Assembly (NCBI GenBank): GCA_002104945.1
Contig: MCFH01000002.1
Coordinates: 682,001 to 746,000, forward strand
Direction: 5' to 3'
Source of the DNA: Piromyces finnis
Lineage: Eukaryota > Neocallimastigomycota > Neocallimastigomycetes > Neocallimastigales > Neocallimastigaceae
Length of the DNA stretch: 64,000 bases
The translations under genes and the position numbers were made by a program. The notes below the pieces were generated by a model. That model had not been told where the DNA came from, did no database searches, and worked only from the letters and a program-made list of their open reading frames with translations. This document shows positions 38,401 through 53,100 of this stretch, one piece after another (position 1 is the first letter of the stretch; every line of letters begins with the position of its first letter).

Positions 38401-41400
38401 AAAATACATATCATAAGAAGATAAATTTCCTTTAATTGATTCATATCAAAAACATCAATATGAAATATTACAGTTAATTCCCGAGATATATCAAGGTCAG
38501 TAAATTCAGTAGTTTCAATCTCTTTATGCTTAAACATATCTAAAATAATTTTACCATATTTATTGAAATAATTTAATAAAATTATCTTTACATACTGAGC
38601 ATGCAAGTCGTTGTCATTTGATAACATTTTATTAAATTCAATAATTTCTTCATCTATTTTCTCTTGACTAACCATTTCGATTTTATCAAAAGTATTTTTG
38701 AATATGTTTAAAATTTCGAATTTACTAAAGTAAGTTTTCTTCATTAGGTTTTCCAAACTAGCTACATTTATATACATTTCATGATCCAATTTTGCATCGT
38801 TACTTCTATCTTTGATGAATTTATTAAGGATTTTAATATTATCTAAAATAATTCTTTTATTATCACCATTATCAAATATATTATTTAATAATTTATATAT
38901 ATTTGTATAATAATCCTGATTTAATAAACTATTTGATATAGGAGCTGTGATTAACTGATAAGCATTAAGATGCTTAAAATAGCTTTTTATAGAATTTGTT
39001 CTAAATAATCTCCATGATTCTGATTTTTTAAATATATCCTTTATTTTTCCAATAAGATCAATATTATCATTAATATGTGGATAAATATTATTCTTTACAT
39101 TAATTCTTAATCTATTAAGATCAATAACATTAATTTGATTTTGAATATTTTGTAAAAATGTTCCATGAAGAGTACCATAAGTTGTTTGGAATTGTTGACT
39201 TTTACTTTCACATTTTTCATAAACACTATCTAATTCTTTCTTCATATATTCTAAAAATTCTTTTTCTTTGTTATTCAACTTCAAATTTTCCTCTTCAGCT
39301 ATATCAATATTTTGAACTTCAGTACTTAATTTTATATTACTAATATCACTTTTACTACTGTACATTAAAATATTACTACTTTCACTGTTATTACTGTGTT
39401 CAATTGAATCTGAGGATTCTTTGTTTTCCTTATTTTCCTTATTATTTCCTTTATATAATTCACGATATGAGATTTCTGTCATATGAACTTTAAGATAATG
39501 TTGTAAGCCCTTAAGATTATTAATAAATAGTTCCTTATTTTCTTTAATAACAGGACAAAGACCAGCAATACGAGTTGATAATAAGCCAATATTAACATTT
39601 AACTCTATTAATTGTTTTTCTTTGTTCTTCTTATAATCATTAGACCAATCTACTAATGGATCATAAATAAATGATTCTAAAATTGTCATAAGAATTTCTC
39701 TATTATCACGAAGAACGGAAAGAACATTTTCACATGCTATTCTAAACGGACCTTCAATACCATAAACACCCAATGCAGTTTGAAGATTTTGTGTTAATCT
39801 AAATGGAACAGTTTCTGGAACACACAATTTTTTACCTTTTTCAAAACATACATTATAATCAATATGAATAACTTCACCTGTATCAAAATCAATAAGAATA
39901 TTATCTAAATGTCTGTCCCCTAAGCCAATAATATATCCTATAATAGACATTACTGCTAATGAACGAGAATATGAATTAGTTTTTTCCCACCAAACAGTTG
40001 GTGAAGAAGAAGTAGTCCAAAATTCTTTTGCAATCAAGTCATTTGGAGTTTCGCGTCTTAATTCTAAAAATGCATAACGTTGAATATTAATTGGCCAATT
40101 CTTTCTTATTGGTCCTCTAACAAGGTTATTCTTACTAAATTGAGCATCTAATTTACTATAGAACATTTCATGAGGACGAATAGCAAAAGAAATATTACTT
40201 TCCTCATTATTTTTAATATTTTGAACTTCTTTTGCGTATTTTCTTTGTTGCCATTTCTTATATAAATGAAACATTTGTGTTGCATTTGTAACCCATTGAA
40301 TCATACCTAAATGACCAGATAATGGAACCACTGAATAATTTCTTGCTTGTAATTTCCTAGAATTGGATTTTTTATTACCCTTTAATATATTGTTAGTACA
40401 TGTAAGAAGTTGCATAATTCTTTCGTCCAAATGTAAGTCTTCCAAACCCTTAAGTAAATATATATAAACATTACCATCCGAACCATAAAGATTAATTCTT
40501 TTTGGTTTGGTTTTAGTTGGTAAAGCATAAATATATTCATCAAAATGTTGAATATATACAATTTCCTTTTTATTATAAATACCAGGCAATGGAATTTGAG
40601 ATTCTTTTATGTTAGCTAGATATGGACTAACATCAGCAAGAAGAATTTTTCTATTTTTCTGAACTTCCTTTGCAATTTCTTTATAAAGCTTATTGAATGG
40701 TTCCCATGCTTTTTGGAAACTTTCATTAGTGTTATCTTTTAAATTGTTGATAGCCTCTTCAAGTATTGGTTTATAGTTTTGATGGAACCATTTTTCATGA
40801 TCATTTTGAGGTTCATTATTAATTTCATTATAAAATGATTCAATAATATAGATAACTGGTTTTAAAAGTGAATTATAATTATTTTTTATAATATCATCTT
40901 TTTCTTCCTTAGTAAGTTGATTATTATTATTTACACGCTCGTTTTCCTTCTTTAAACGTAAGAAACGTTTATCAGTTTCCCCTTGAAGTTGTGTTAATTT
41001 ATTTAAAAGAGTTTCTTCCCAAAGAACAGTTACACGTTGAAGTTCACTTATCATTTTTTGAATTTCTTTAACTAACATCCCTGAACCACTTTGTATCAAC
41101 GAATCAATAATATTTTGATAGAGGCATCGGGTATCATTATCATTATTAGTTTCAGTAGCTGTTGAAATACCAACAATAGCTGGGTAAACAATTAAATGAG
41201 GAGAAATAATGCCAATTCTACATATTAAACTACAAATTTGATCTTGTACAAATGGTTCTGGGTGATCTAAACGAGTAAAAAGTTGTGGAATAATTTTTTC
41301 CCATGGAGAAATTGGTGTATTTGCAAAACCTTCACGATAAACACGGACAATATAGATACCATAATTTTCAAAAACATGAAGAAGTCTTAAAGCAATTTTG

Positions 41401-44400
41401 GTCATATTGCTTTCTTGATCATTTTTAATTTCAATTTTATCATTTTCAAATTCATCAAAGTACTTTAAGTATTTGAAATAATTGGTTACAGAATCTGTGA
41501 AATAACCAATTAAAACATTTTTAATTCTATTCAAAATAGATAACAATTCTTTTAATAACTCTTCATTAAGGTCTGGGAATAATTCATATAAATATTTTTT
41601 TATTTTATAATCCAATTCTGCAACATTTAATTTTCTATTTTCAAATTTAATTTTATAGGATGCTCCAAAAATTGATGTTAAAATAGAAAGGCAATCACCA
41701 TATATTTGATTTAAATTAAATATTTTATTAGTACTCCAGAAAACTTTCTTTTCAGAATAATTCAAAATGAACTTTTTCAAATCATAAAAACAATAATGCT
41801 TAATATTATCGACAGAACCTATTTCCATTTCTTCAAGTAAATCCTGAGCTTGAAGATAATAATAATTAGCTGCATTACACCATATTTTAGGATTTATGCC
41901 ACTTTCATCACAAGCTACAGAGTAAATTGATTGAACTAATAAATCAGATCTTTTTATACCCTCTTCTTCATCTATTTCAGCCTTATTTGCAATAAATCTT
42001 ATTTTTAAATCAACTGATTCTGGTAATTCTTCAATATTAAATTCTTCAGAGTTAGACATTTTTGTTAAAAAGTTGATTGTCTTAAGATAAACACTTGAAC
42101 GGAATTTAACTACTTCTTTATCATTAGTTGATGCATCATCAGAATCAGAATCGCAATTTCTTAATTCACTATCGATTAGATCTAAAAGAATATTAAATCC
42201 CTTATCATATTTCTTTTCATTTATATAAATCTTAGCTAATTCAAATATATAATCTTTAACAAAAAGTGGTGTGTTATCAATTAATAGCATATTTGGAATA
42301 TCACTTGTACTAAAATCATTCTTAATCTTCAACAAATTTTTCTGTATTAATTTTTGGCCTAAAATATTATTTCCTTGTTTTCTTGCGATTTTTGCAATAT
42401 CATAGTTAAGCTTTTTAATGTAATCGCCATCCTTCAAAACACGAGTATTATCTAAAAACGAAAAAATATCAAGCATTCGCATTAATATTGCTATATCAAC
42501 ATTTTCAGTTACTTCCTTATTTAGTAATATATTATTATTTATTTGAGAAAGAAGAACATTGGCATTTTTATCATTACTCAAATTTCCTTTTCCAATAGTT
42601 TCAATTATTTTTACAAGCTGTAACTGAATAATTACTGGCAATATTTCTTTAGAGGATGCAAAAGTACTATTTAATCTTTTTAATTGTTCATTTACAAGAA
42701 CTAAGGACTTATTCATCATTGATTTTAATTGAGGGAAATTATTATTATTTTTTTCATTAATTAAAAGCATAGAATATAATGTGTAATATTGAGAAGAATT
42801 CATAACAGCACGATTCATACCAACAGATTCATAAGTTTCACGGAAGTTTGGTGATGTTTTTGAAATATTTAAATAAGCAGCGTGATAATTATTATTTTCA
42901 AAATCTTCCCATGCCTCAAAAAGTTTTGGATTTTTACCATTCTCAAAAGAGCAAAGAGGATAATTAGAATTTTCAATGTTCACAGATTTAACATAATGTA
43001 AAAATTCTCTTATATTACTCCAATCATTTAAATTCTTATAACATTCTACAATTTGTTTAATAACAAAAGAAATCAAATTGGGACTTAATTTTCCATCCTC
43101 TTGATACTTATTTAAAAAGAATCTGTATTTAACAACTGCTTCTTCGTATTTATTCTCTGCCACCAATGCTGCAACTAATATCCATTCTAAATGATATTGG
43201 TAGCCATCTTTATTGGAAGGTGATGTCTTTTTCTGTAATAAAATTTGTAGATAAGCATTGTCCTTCTTTTTAGTATTTTTTTTCATTTCTTGAATTATTA
43301 ATTTTTTCAACCAATAATATATACCAACAATTGGATCTGGATCTTTTAATTGTTGAAGAGCTAATATCAATTCAATTATTACTTGCTCATATTCAATTAA
43401 ATGGTTATATGTTTCTTTTGAATATTGTTTTATATAGTTAATCTTATCATATAAATAATGCATACAGTGTCTAACTACATATGATGCAGACGTACCGAAT
43501 ATCTTTGAATCCAAAATAATTAATTTACGAATTCGTAAAAACCATTCTTCACAAACTCTACTATTGACGCTAAAGAATACAGTTCTTGAACGAGGAAATT
43601 CAGCAGGTTTTTCTAAAGCAGTTCCTTCATAAGCATTGTAGATTTGTAATTCTAAGAGATCAATAAAAGGAATTAAATAACCTAAATATCTGGTTCTACT
43701 AATAAACTTAAGGTTTTCAAAATTATTAATATTTTCTTTACTCTTCCATATTTTATTCAAACTATGTTCAATAAATTCAAATGTTTTTTGTGCATCACCA
43801 TGAGTTGTCTTTAATTTTGATAAAATACAATATCTTACCATTTCCCAAAGTGCCCAGAAACGCAATTTTTTACGAGTTAAGATTTTATCTACAATTTCAA
43901 TTTTATCATTTATATTTCCTTTCATTTTCGTAAAGTTTATAGACGCAGTATTTAAAACCTCAGAAACTTGACACATATGATAAATGTCTAATAACCAATT
44001 AATATTTTCAATTTGGGTTTCATACATATTATTACCATAATTTTCAGATTCATCATTATATTCTCCACTTATATTCAAATTTCTAACAATCATTTGGAAA
44101 TGTTCATATGTAAAATTACTGTCATTTGGAGAAGCCATGACACATTCATTAAAATTAGATTCTTCTACTAACTTTTTTTCCTTTGTTGACCACTTATTTA
44201 ATGAAACTATTGGGTTGATTCTATTTATTACCTTTAATATATCAGTACATACTTTTGTATTTATATCATTTAAATAATGAACAATTATATTATATATTTT
44301 ATTAACATGCTTATCATTTATTTCAGTAAAACCTTTCAAGTCAATGAAATATAAAAGGGTATCATTTGCCAAAAGTCGTATATCTGAATCATTATCATAT

Positions 44401-47400
44401 TTTATTCTTTTATATAACTTATATAAAATTTTACTACATAATTCATAAGCTTCTTCACATTTATTAGTTACGTCTGTTTTATGATAAATGGAACCTATGC
44501 TTTTTATCCAATTTATACAATAATTAATTTGAACATTAGTAGAAAACTTATTGTTAATAATATATAATATTAATTTCAATATGGCAGTATGAAGATTTGG
44601 TTGATAAATAAAATGATTATTGTTTTCACTAATTTGATATATAGCGTTTAATAATATCTTATCTAAATTATTTCTAAATGAATAATCATTTATTCTTGAT
44701 GATCTTGCTGGTTCATTAACAAAAATTAAATATAATGTCCAAAATACGTTTTTTACTTTTAAATTTTTAATAAAATTGTGTTTTTCAATTTCATTTAATA
44801 TATTTATATCATATTCAAAACAATTTTTTAATTCTTCATAAGAATATTCATCTAATAAACCTTTAATAGTATCATCGGTTTTATTTATATTCTTAGGTAC
44901 TAAGCTTTCAAGGTTTTTCCATAAATCATATGCTTTTCTTCTTTCTTCTATAATTCTTATATATCCTTGATCAAAATCTTCTTCTTCTTCATTATCACTT
45001 ATAATTCCACTCTCATCCCACATTTCAATTATACTTTCACCCTTATATTTATTTACTAATTTAAGAGAAATATATTGTAATTCAACTAAAATTTCACTTA
45101 ATCTAAACTTTTTTCTTTTTAATGATCTAGTAACAGGATCAAATTCAGGAATTTGATTTATCGTAATACCATTTGAGCAATCAATTACTTCACTTATATC
45201 TTGTGGAATTAAATTTTCATCATAAATAACAGACTGTTCAACTATAGAAAAGAATCTTCTTGCAATTGGAACTATGATATTAATATTCAAATTATTTAAA
45301 TGATATAATTTTAATCTAATTTTATTCATCAACTGAGATTGTGGATTAAAGAAAACATCAAATACATCAATACTAAGATTTGGAACCCATTGTTCTATCA
45401 TCTTTTTTTATAGAATTTTGTATTTCATAATTAAGAAAAATAATTATTAACAAAGAGTATGATTAGTATCTTATATTATTTATATATAATTTTGAAATAT
45501 AGGGATTACCTCAAATAAATCATTTACTGTAATATTGAATAGTTCAGTTACTCTATTATCTAACTTCAATACTAATTCCATACGTTCAATGCTGCAAATA
45601 CATGCAGCATATTGATATGGTATAAATAATTTTCCTAAATAACTGCTTAACTTTTTTATCATTGATTTTTCTTTGATATATATATATAAAAAAAAAAAGT
45701 ATGTGGTAATAATATTATTTAAAAATAATTAATTAATTAATTATCTACATATATATTATAAAAATAAAATATATAATTAAAATACCTTGGTTAATCCATT
45801 TATTCAAATAAGAAACTTTCGATATTTTTTCTAAAAGTGATAAAAATTTTACTAACAATATATCAACATCTTCTGATACTTCTGAAATAGATTTTATTTG
45901 CTCATCGTTATTTGGAACAATCTCTGTTACTAATATATAGAACAATGAACAAAAGCATCTTTATTTTATAATAATATATATAAAACAATAACAATAAATA
46001 TTGAATTATTTAAATATATAAAATGTTGTATATTTGAGAAGGAATAACAATTATTACTTAAAAAGGAATATCTTTTTATTTAAACTTTCACCAATTAAAG
46101 ATTCAGATGTTGCTATGTTATTTTCTTCTATGCATTCCTTTTGATACACTGTTTCCACATCTGAAATTAAATTATTTAAAATCTCTAATATGAACTTAAT
46201 ATGATTACTGACATAATTGTGAAGAATTTCAAAAGTTTCTATATAAATTATATAATAAATTATTTATTAAATTTTTTATCAAAATATCTTAATATATTAT
46301 AATAGATAATTTGAATAACATACTATCAATGTGTTTCAGTACTTTCTTAGGTAATTGCGGATCAATATACCAGCCAATTAATAAATCAACTATTTCCTAT
46401 TATTGTTTTTATCCATATTAATATCTAATTTTATTTGATTTTATTTGATTTTATACTATTTTCGTATCATCAAACTTACTTCATATTTACTATTAAATAT
46501 GTCTGGATAATCTTGACTTAAAGTTTGAATTATTGATAATATTATAGGAAGATAATCATGAGTTTCTACTGAATCTAATAAATTTTGTAGACTATCCAAT
46601 ATTCTTATTACATATCTGTATATTAATTCTTTATTTTCGTTTGATGTGATTATCTATATTAATAAATTATAATAATAAATTTATTATCAATATAATATAG
46701 AAATTATTGTGTTAATTAGTATCATTAAATATATATATATTTAATTGTGTATACCTTTTCAACACTTAATAACGTCCATAATTTCTTTTCATTTTCTTGT
46801 TCTTTCATTAAATTTGGATTTGATTTATTAACATTTAAAATATTAAATATCCAATTAAAAACAAAATCATTTGCCAATACATCACCATTTTTTGAAAGAA
46901 TGGATATAATTTCTATTGAAATCTTTTTTAAATCTGTAGGTGCACTGGTTAAAAAAAAAAAAAAAAAAGGAAATAAAAAATAAAAAAAAAATATTAATGA
47001 TATAAATTAGTATTTTATATTTAATATTATTGATTATAGTTATATGTATAATATTTTATAATGATGCTATTATTGAATTAAATAAGATTATCTTACTTTA
47101 AATCAATAAATACTTTTTCCAAACCATTATACGTTAATAATAAGTTAATGATACTTGAAATTTCCTGAGAATTTAATGTTTTTATTGTGTTCAATAAATT
47201 ATTTGCATTTTTTATTCGTTGTTGATAATTTACATTTTTTATATATATAATTTTTGATAATTGTTTTTTTAAATCTTTTTTTAATTGTTGAAATTGCTCA
47301 TTAAGATTTTCTTTATATTATTTTAAAGAAAAAAATAGGATTTTAAAATTTGAATATAAAAGATACATAATAGTATAGCTAAGATTTTATAAAATAAATT

Positions 47401-47926
47401 ATACCATTTTGGTCAGAATATTGAGAATTACCAGATTGATTGAAATAATATGGATTAGAATTACGTTTTTGTTGAAAATTAATGTTGTTATTAACTTGAG
47501 ACATAGTTGGAAAATTTTGGGAAATATTTTGAAAAGAAGGCATTTCAACATTTTGAGAAAAATTATATTGTTGAGGGAATTTCCTATATGATGATTGACT
47601 TTGAGGATATTGTGGTTGTTGTGGCTGTTGTTGCATATAATAATTATATTGACCTAATTGAAATGAATAATTATCATCCATTCCAGAAGAACCCATATTA
47701 TTATATGAAAATTGAGAGGAACTTCGTTTATTTTGCTAAATATATATTATATATAATTTAAATATATATATTACTATTAAACAATAATGATAATACTAAT
47801 GAAAAAAAAAATAAAAATTACCTTTTCATTGTAATAATTATTATTTATATAATTTCCATTTGGATTATCATAATAATTATTATTACTAGAATTGTCGCTA
47901 TTGTTGAAATAATATTGATTATTCAT
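35472..47926 (-). CDS. SMG1: SMG1 PI3K-like kinase of nonsense-mediated mRNA decay
   Basis: Ten exons on the minus strand: 47926-47822, 47735-47405, 47310-47097, 46944-46755, 46653-46480, 46396-46324, 46238-46058, 45958-45786, 45670-45510, 45401-35472. They give 3843 residues (human SMG1 is about 3660). SMG1 phosphorylates UPF1 to start mRNA decay. The N-terminus is Asn/Gln-rich; a HEAT/FAT-type helical body follows. Exon 6 encodes EIVDLLIGWYID, matching an SMG1-specific motif. The kinase domain has PTKTKPKRINLYGSDG, LKGLEDLHLDERIMQ, GLGDRHLDN (catalytic Asp2363) and HIDYN (Asp2382). GEVIHIDYNVCFEKGKKLCV distinguishes SMG1 from mTOR, ATM, ATR and DNA-PK. About 1300 residues separate the kinase from the FATC tail, the long insertion typical of SMG1. 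The protein ends MYEGWTSWI, the SMG1 FATC ending. All nine introns lie in the first 1.6 kb of coding sequence; the last exon is 9930 bases. Confidence 0.95.
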
Positions 47927-49642
47927 TTTGAAGTATATTTCATTTATTTGTTTTTATTTTCGTTAATGGATTATTTTGTTTTTATTTTTAATTTTTGTAT
48001 ATAGCACTTTATTTCATTAATATAATTATAACTTTATATTTATTATAATTATTTTAACACAATATTCTGAAACTTTATATTCTTTTGTAGTAATCGAAAC
48101 TAATTAAGAATTTTATATGAAATATTAATTTTTCATACTATTGCTTAAATGGAACAATGTTTCCAATATATTTATTTTTTTTTTCTTTTTTCAAGTATTT
48201 ATATTTTCCCTTTTTTTTTTTTTCTAATAAAAATATTGATAAAAAAAAGTGATTATATATTAATTATACATTTAGAATTCATTATAATTTTTTAATAACA
48301 TCTTAATTACTTACATTTTTATTATTATTTTACTTATTTAATACGATATCACCTTACAATTATCCTTATTAATAATAATTCTTTTTTATATAATTTTTTT
48401 TCGTACATAAATAAGTAAATTTTTAAGATATAAGCCTATTTTGATTATTAATTTTCATATCTTTTAAATTTGAGTATATATAAAAAAGCATTTTATAAAA
48501 GCATTTTAAAAAAATATAATGATTAATAATTAATGTTAATCTTAAGCTTTTCTAATATTATAAGTTTCATAAATTTTTAAAAAAAAAAAAAAACAACTAA
48601 ATTTAAAATACAATGAAATTTTAAGTTCTATTTATATTAATAAACATAAATTAAACATCAAAATTATTATTTTTAAATAAATAGATAAAACAAATTCAAA
48701 AAATTATATGAATATAATTTTTTATTAATATTTCTACTTATTGTTCGATGTAGAGTATATTTTAATAAGAAAAATTGATTTAAACTCGAAATTAAAAAAT
48801 AAAATAAAATAAAATAAAAAAAATAAAAATAAAATAAAATACAAACTACATTAATTTATTAAATTAATTTTATAAGGGTATGATAATATTATAAAAATAA
48901 ACTAAAACTTTATATACTAAATATATTTATACATATATTCAAATATATTTTAGTTATTATATTATTATTGTTATACAATACTAATTTATGGTCATAAAAA
49001 GTATTCTTTTAAATTAATAAACATTACAGTTATAAGACTTTCAAAAGTAATAGCAAATATTGTTTAATATGAAGTGATTTTGACATTTTTATTAAATATT
49101 TTTAAAAAGGTTTTGATCCATTAATATTTTTATTATTTTGTGCTTAAAAAATACTAATAATTAAAATATATTGAAAAAAAAGATTAATATTGTGATATAA
49201 ATAAAACACCAAAATAATAAAAATTGGTTTAATATTTTTTAATATATAATTTTATAAACATATTAGAAAAAGCAATATTATATTGATTTACTTTAAATAA
49301 ATAGCTTAAAAGTATTTATGTAGAATCATACTTCAAATAATAATAATAATAATAATAATACATCATTATACATATAGTATTATAGTATTTATAAAATATT
49401 TATAAATGGGTTTTGATAGTGAAATATTCATTATTTCATTCTTTTTAATATATATTCTAACCATTTTTAAAAATTTTAAACTTGTGTAACCTAATGATAA
49501 TTTTAAAATTTACTATTATAATACCTTAGTTAACAAGATTATATACAAGTAATTGCTTATAAAGCTGTTATTTTAATATTATAATAATAATAAATATTAA
49601 CAAAATGTATTAGTTTTTATGATAAAAGACCATTGTTACAAC

Positions 49643-49691
<49 letters not shown>

Positions 49692-50164
49692 TTGTAGTTG
49701 TTATTTTGATAATATTATTTTTTATTACAATATATTTCATTTATATTTATAAATAAGCTTTATTTTGTACTACACCAAATATAATTTAGTTAATTATAAT
49801 AAAGTTATAATAATTTATATTGGATAAGTTAAAAATTTTAAAATATGATTTTGATTTATTATAAAATATAATTAACAAATTAAATTTTTATATTGAGAAA
49901 TTATTATCAATTATAATTTTAATTTTTTCAAAATATTTCGAGTAAAATGAATTACTAGTTTGAAATTAAAATAAAAAAAATTAGAGAAATATAAAACAAT
50001 GTTCTTATTATAATATCATATATTTATGTATATAGCAAAAAAAATAAAAATAAGCAATAAAAAGTATTTAAAAAACTCTGAAAATATCTTATATAGAAAA
50101 AAAACAGTAAAATTCATTTATCAAAAAGTTTAAAATTTCAATTAATGTAATTTATAAATATACA
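47927..50164. other. Divergent intergenic region
   Basis: Shared upstream region of SMG1 (-) and the FATP-like gene (+). A/T runs, an AAT array at about 49337-49361 and the ATT array listed separately. No gene or distinctive regulatory site seen. Confidence 0.6.
49642..49691. repeat. (ATT)n microsatellite
   Basis: About 16 perfect ATT units in the divergent promoter region. Confidence 0.93.
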
Positions 50165-53100
50165 ATGGATTTTAAAGGAAGCATTGACATAGTTCATGAA
50201 TTTAATTCTTTTAAGACAACGATACCGAATAAATTTAAGTAATGTTATATTTACTTTAAATTTAGACTTTGTAACAAATCAATATATTATTTTTTTTCAA
50301 TAGCCTTTAATAAGCTAATTCTTAATATATATTAATATTACAAATTTTTAAAAAATATAGAAAATATTTATTAAATCAATTAACAAACGAAACTGTTATT
50401 AATTGTTTTAAAGAAAATAATAAAAATAATCCTTTAAACATAATTTTAAAATACAATGATAAAGAAGTTAATTATCAGGATTTTGAAAATGGTAAAATGG
50501 ATTTAAATCTAATTATTACAAATAATATTAAATAATTTAATTAATAAATGAAAAATATATATAAACATATATATATATAAGAATCTAATAAAATAGCAAA
50601 ATGGTTGCTATCTATTAATAATAAACCCAAAGGTACAAATAATGTTGACACCTAAAATATCATTTCATTCTATAAAATCTAACAATAATTTATGTTTGCG
50701 TTAAACAGACAGAATTGGCATCATTTTCAAAAATTCACCGGAATTATTAATCTTTATTACTGCGATTCAAAAAATTGGAGCTGTAGCAGTCATAATTAAT
50801 AATGAAATTTCTGGTAATTTTATAGTAATTTATGTTTTATATTAAGCTGATACCTTTATTATGCTTTTTTAGATTTATTAACTGTTTATGTAATATATTT
50901 ACTTCTTTTTTCTTTCATTATTCATGACCTAATAAAAAAAAAAAAAAAATAGAATCAAAATTATTTTTGGGATTAAGGGAATTGAATATATCAACTTTAA
51001 TTACACAAGATTTTTTTCAAATTTCAACATATTATAAATTAAATTATATCATGAAGAATTTTTATATATATTCTGACAAAATAAAAAAATTAAAACATTC
51101 CAATAATAATAATGAAAATAATGAAAATGAATCTATAAAAACTATAAAGTTTATAAATTCATATGAATTAAAATTAATGTCTACTTCAATTCCATCAGAT
51201 ATATTATTAGAAAATACAAATCTATATGATATAGCTATTATTCATTATTCTAATACGTAAGTTCCATTGATATAAAAATATGTTAAAAATATTATTATTA
51301 TGAATTTATTACACTAATATTTATAATTTTTTCTTAAGCGGGAAGACAACAGAATTTTCTCATAGAAATATAATAGGTAACAAAATAATAATAATATTAT
51401 TATTATTATTAAAAAGAATTTTTTTTTTTAGCGTATGAAATATTTTATAATATAAAATAATTAAATTCATTTAAATATACTTTATATTATTAGCTCATAG
51501 TAATATGGTATATAGTGATTTCAAAATTACTAATAAAGATTATATTCTTTGCACCTATTCTCTAACCAAAAATATAAAATGTAATGTATATACAATAATA
51601 AAATACTAAAATAGTAAAATATAAAATCAAATTCATATTAAATTAAAAATAAATTTTATAATTATATATAGCATTAATAAATATATTTATGTTTTTAACC
51701 AAAGGAGTAAATTTGATTTTAACAACGGAAACTAATTATAATAATATATGGAATCAGTATGATTTATATAAAGCAACAGTTATAAATGTAAATTAATATA
51801 AAATATATAAAACTTTTATAAATAGTTATATATAATTAAATTGCTATTGTTTTAGTATTCTCCATTATTAATTAATAATTTAATAGATTCTGAATCATTC
51901 GAAAACCATAAGATTAGATTAGTTATTGGAACATCAATATCAAAAAATATGCAGGATAAAATAAAAACAATATTGAAAATTCCATTTATAGGTTTATATT
52001 ATATATCTATTAATGGTAAATTTAATATTTCATTAAAACTATATATTAGATAATTACTATTATTTTAATAATAACAATTTTTCATTTCTATTTAATAGGG
52101 AAAATTATCTTATCTCATTTGAATAATATTCAAAAATCAAATGTTCAATGTAATCTTGGAAGTCCTGGTATAGTTTTAAAGTTTGTATACATAAAAAAGA
52201 TAATAGAAAATAAATAAAAGTTTATTTAATTGAATTATTGAAAATATTGATAATTTGCATATTTATATAGACAACATCGGCAATTGTCCATAGTAAAAAT
52301 TAACGGAAAAGATAAAATGCCGATTAGAGACGATAACGGTTTATGTATAGAAGTAAATATCTTATAAATTATTTTTAATATTATTTAAAGAAGAATCTAA
52401 CTATTACAATAAATATATTATATATGCATATTAAATAATAGTGTAAAGATAATGAACCAGGTGAACTTATTAAGCGTATTGAAAATAAGAGTTTGGAAAC
52501 AGCAATATTTTTGGGAGAAGTTGAATCTGATGCTTTAAAGGATTATAGCAATATTTTTGTAAAGAATGTACTTTCACCTGGAGACATATGGTACAGGTAA
52601 ATTATCATGAGAAATATTTTTTTCTAACAAAGTTTCGCATATAACTAAAATAAGTGTTTTACATTTTATGTAAATTTATAAAAGAACAAATGACTTATTC
52701 AAGAAAGATAAAAAAGGGTAATTTTAAAATTATATAAATTAAAAATAATTGAAATATTATTAACTTAAGAATTTCTAATTTTCATTTTCTATTATATTAG
52801 ATTTTTATATTATTTAGAAGGTAATAAACATAATAATATTTAATATAAAAAAAATGAAAACTAAGTCTATATTATTTATATAATTTATATTTATTACATT
52901 AATATTAGCCTTGAAAAATTGTTATAGTAAGTTTTTCATGAATATTAAACTTTTATAATCAATTATAACATCTATACAGTTATTGATGATTAATTATTAT
53001 TGATAATAATAATAAATATAGTATTAAATGAAGAAATAATATATCCTTCCACCATAATAGAAAAAATTAATGAATTTGATTATGTTCTTGATAGTTTGGT

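Noticed and set aside
50814-50952. An extra small exon (about 50873-50889) in the FATP-like gene
   Set aside because: It has AG and GT borders but ends in phase 0, which puts a stop in the next exon. Direct splicing from 50813 to 50953 keeps frame and gives a better family match.
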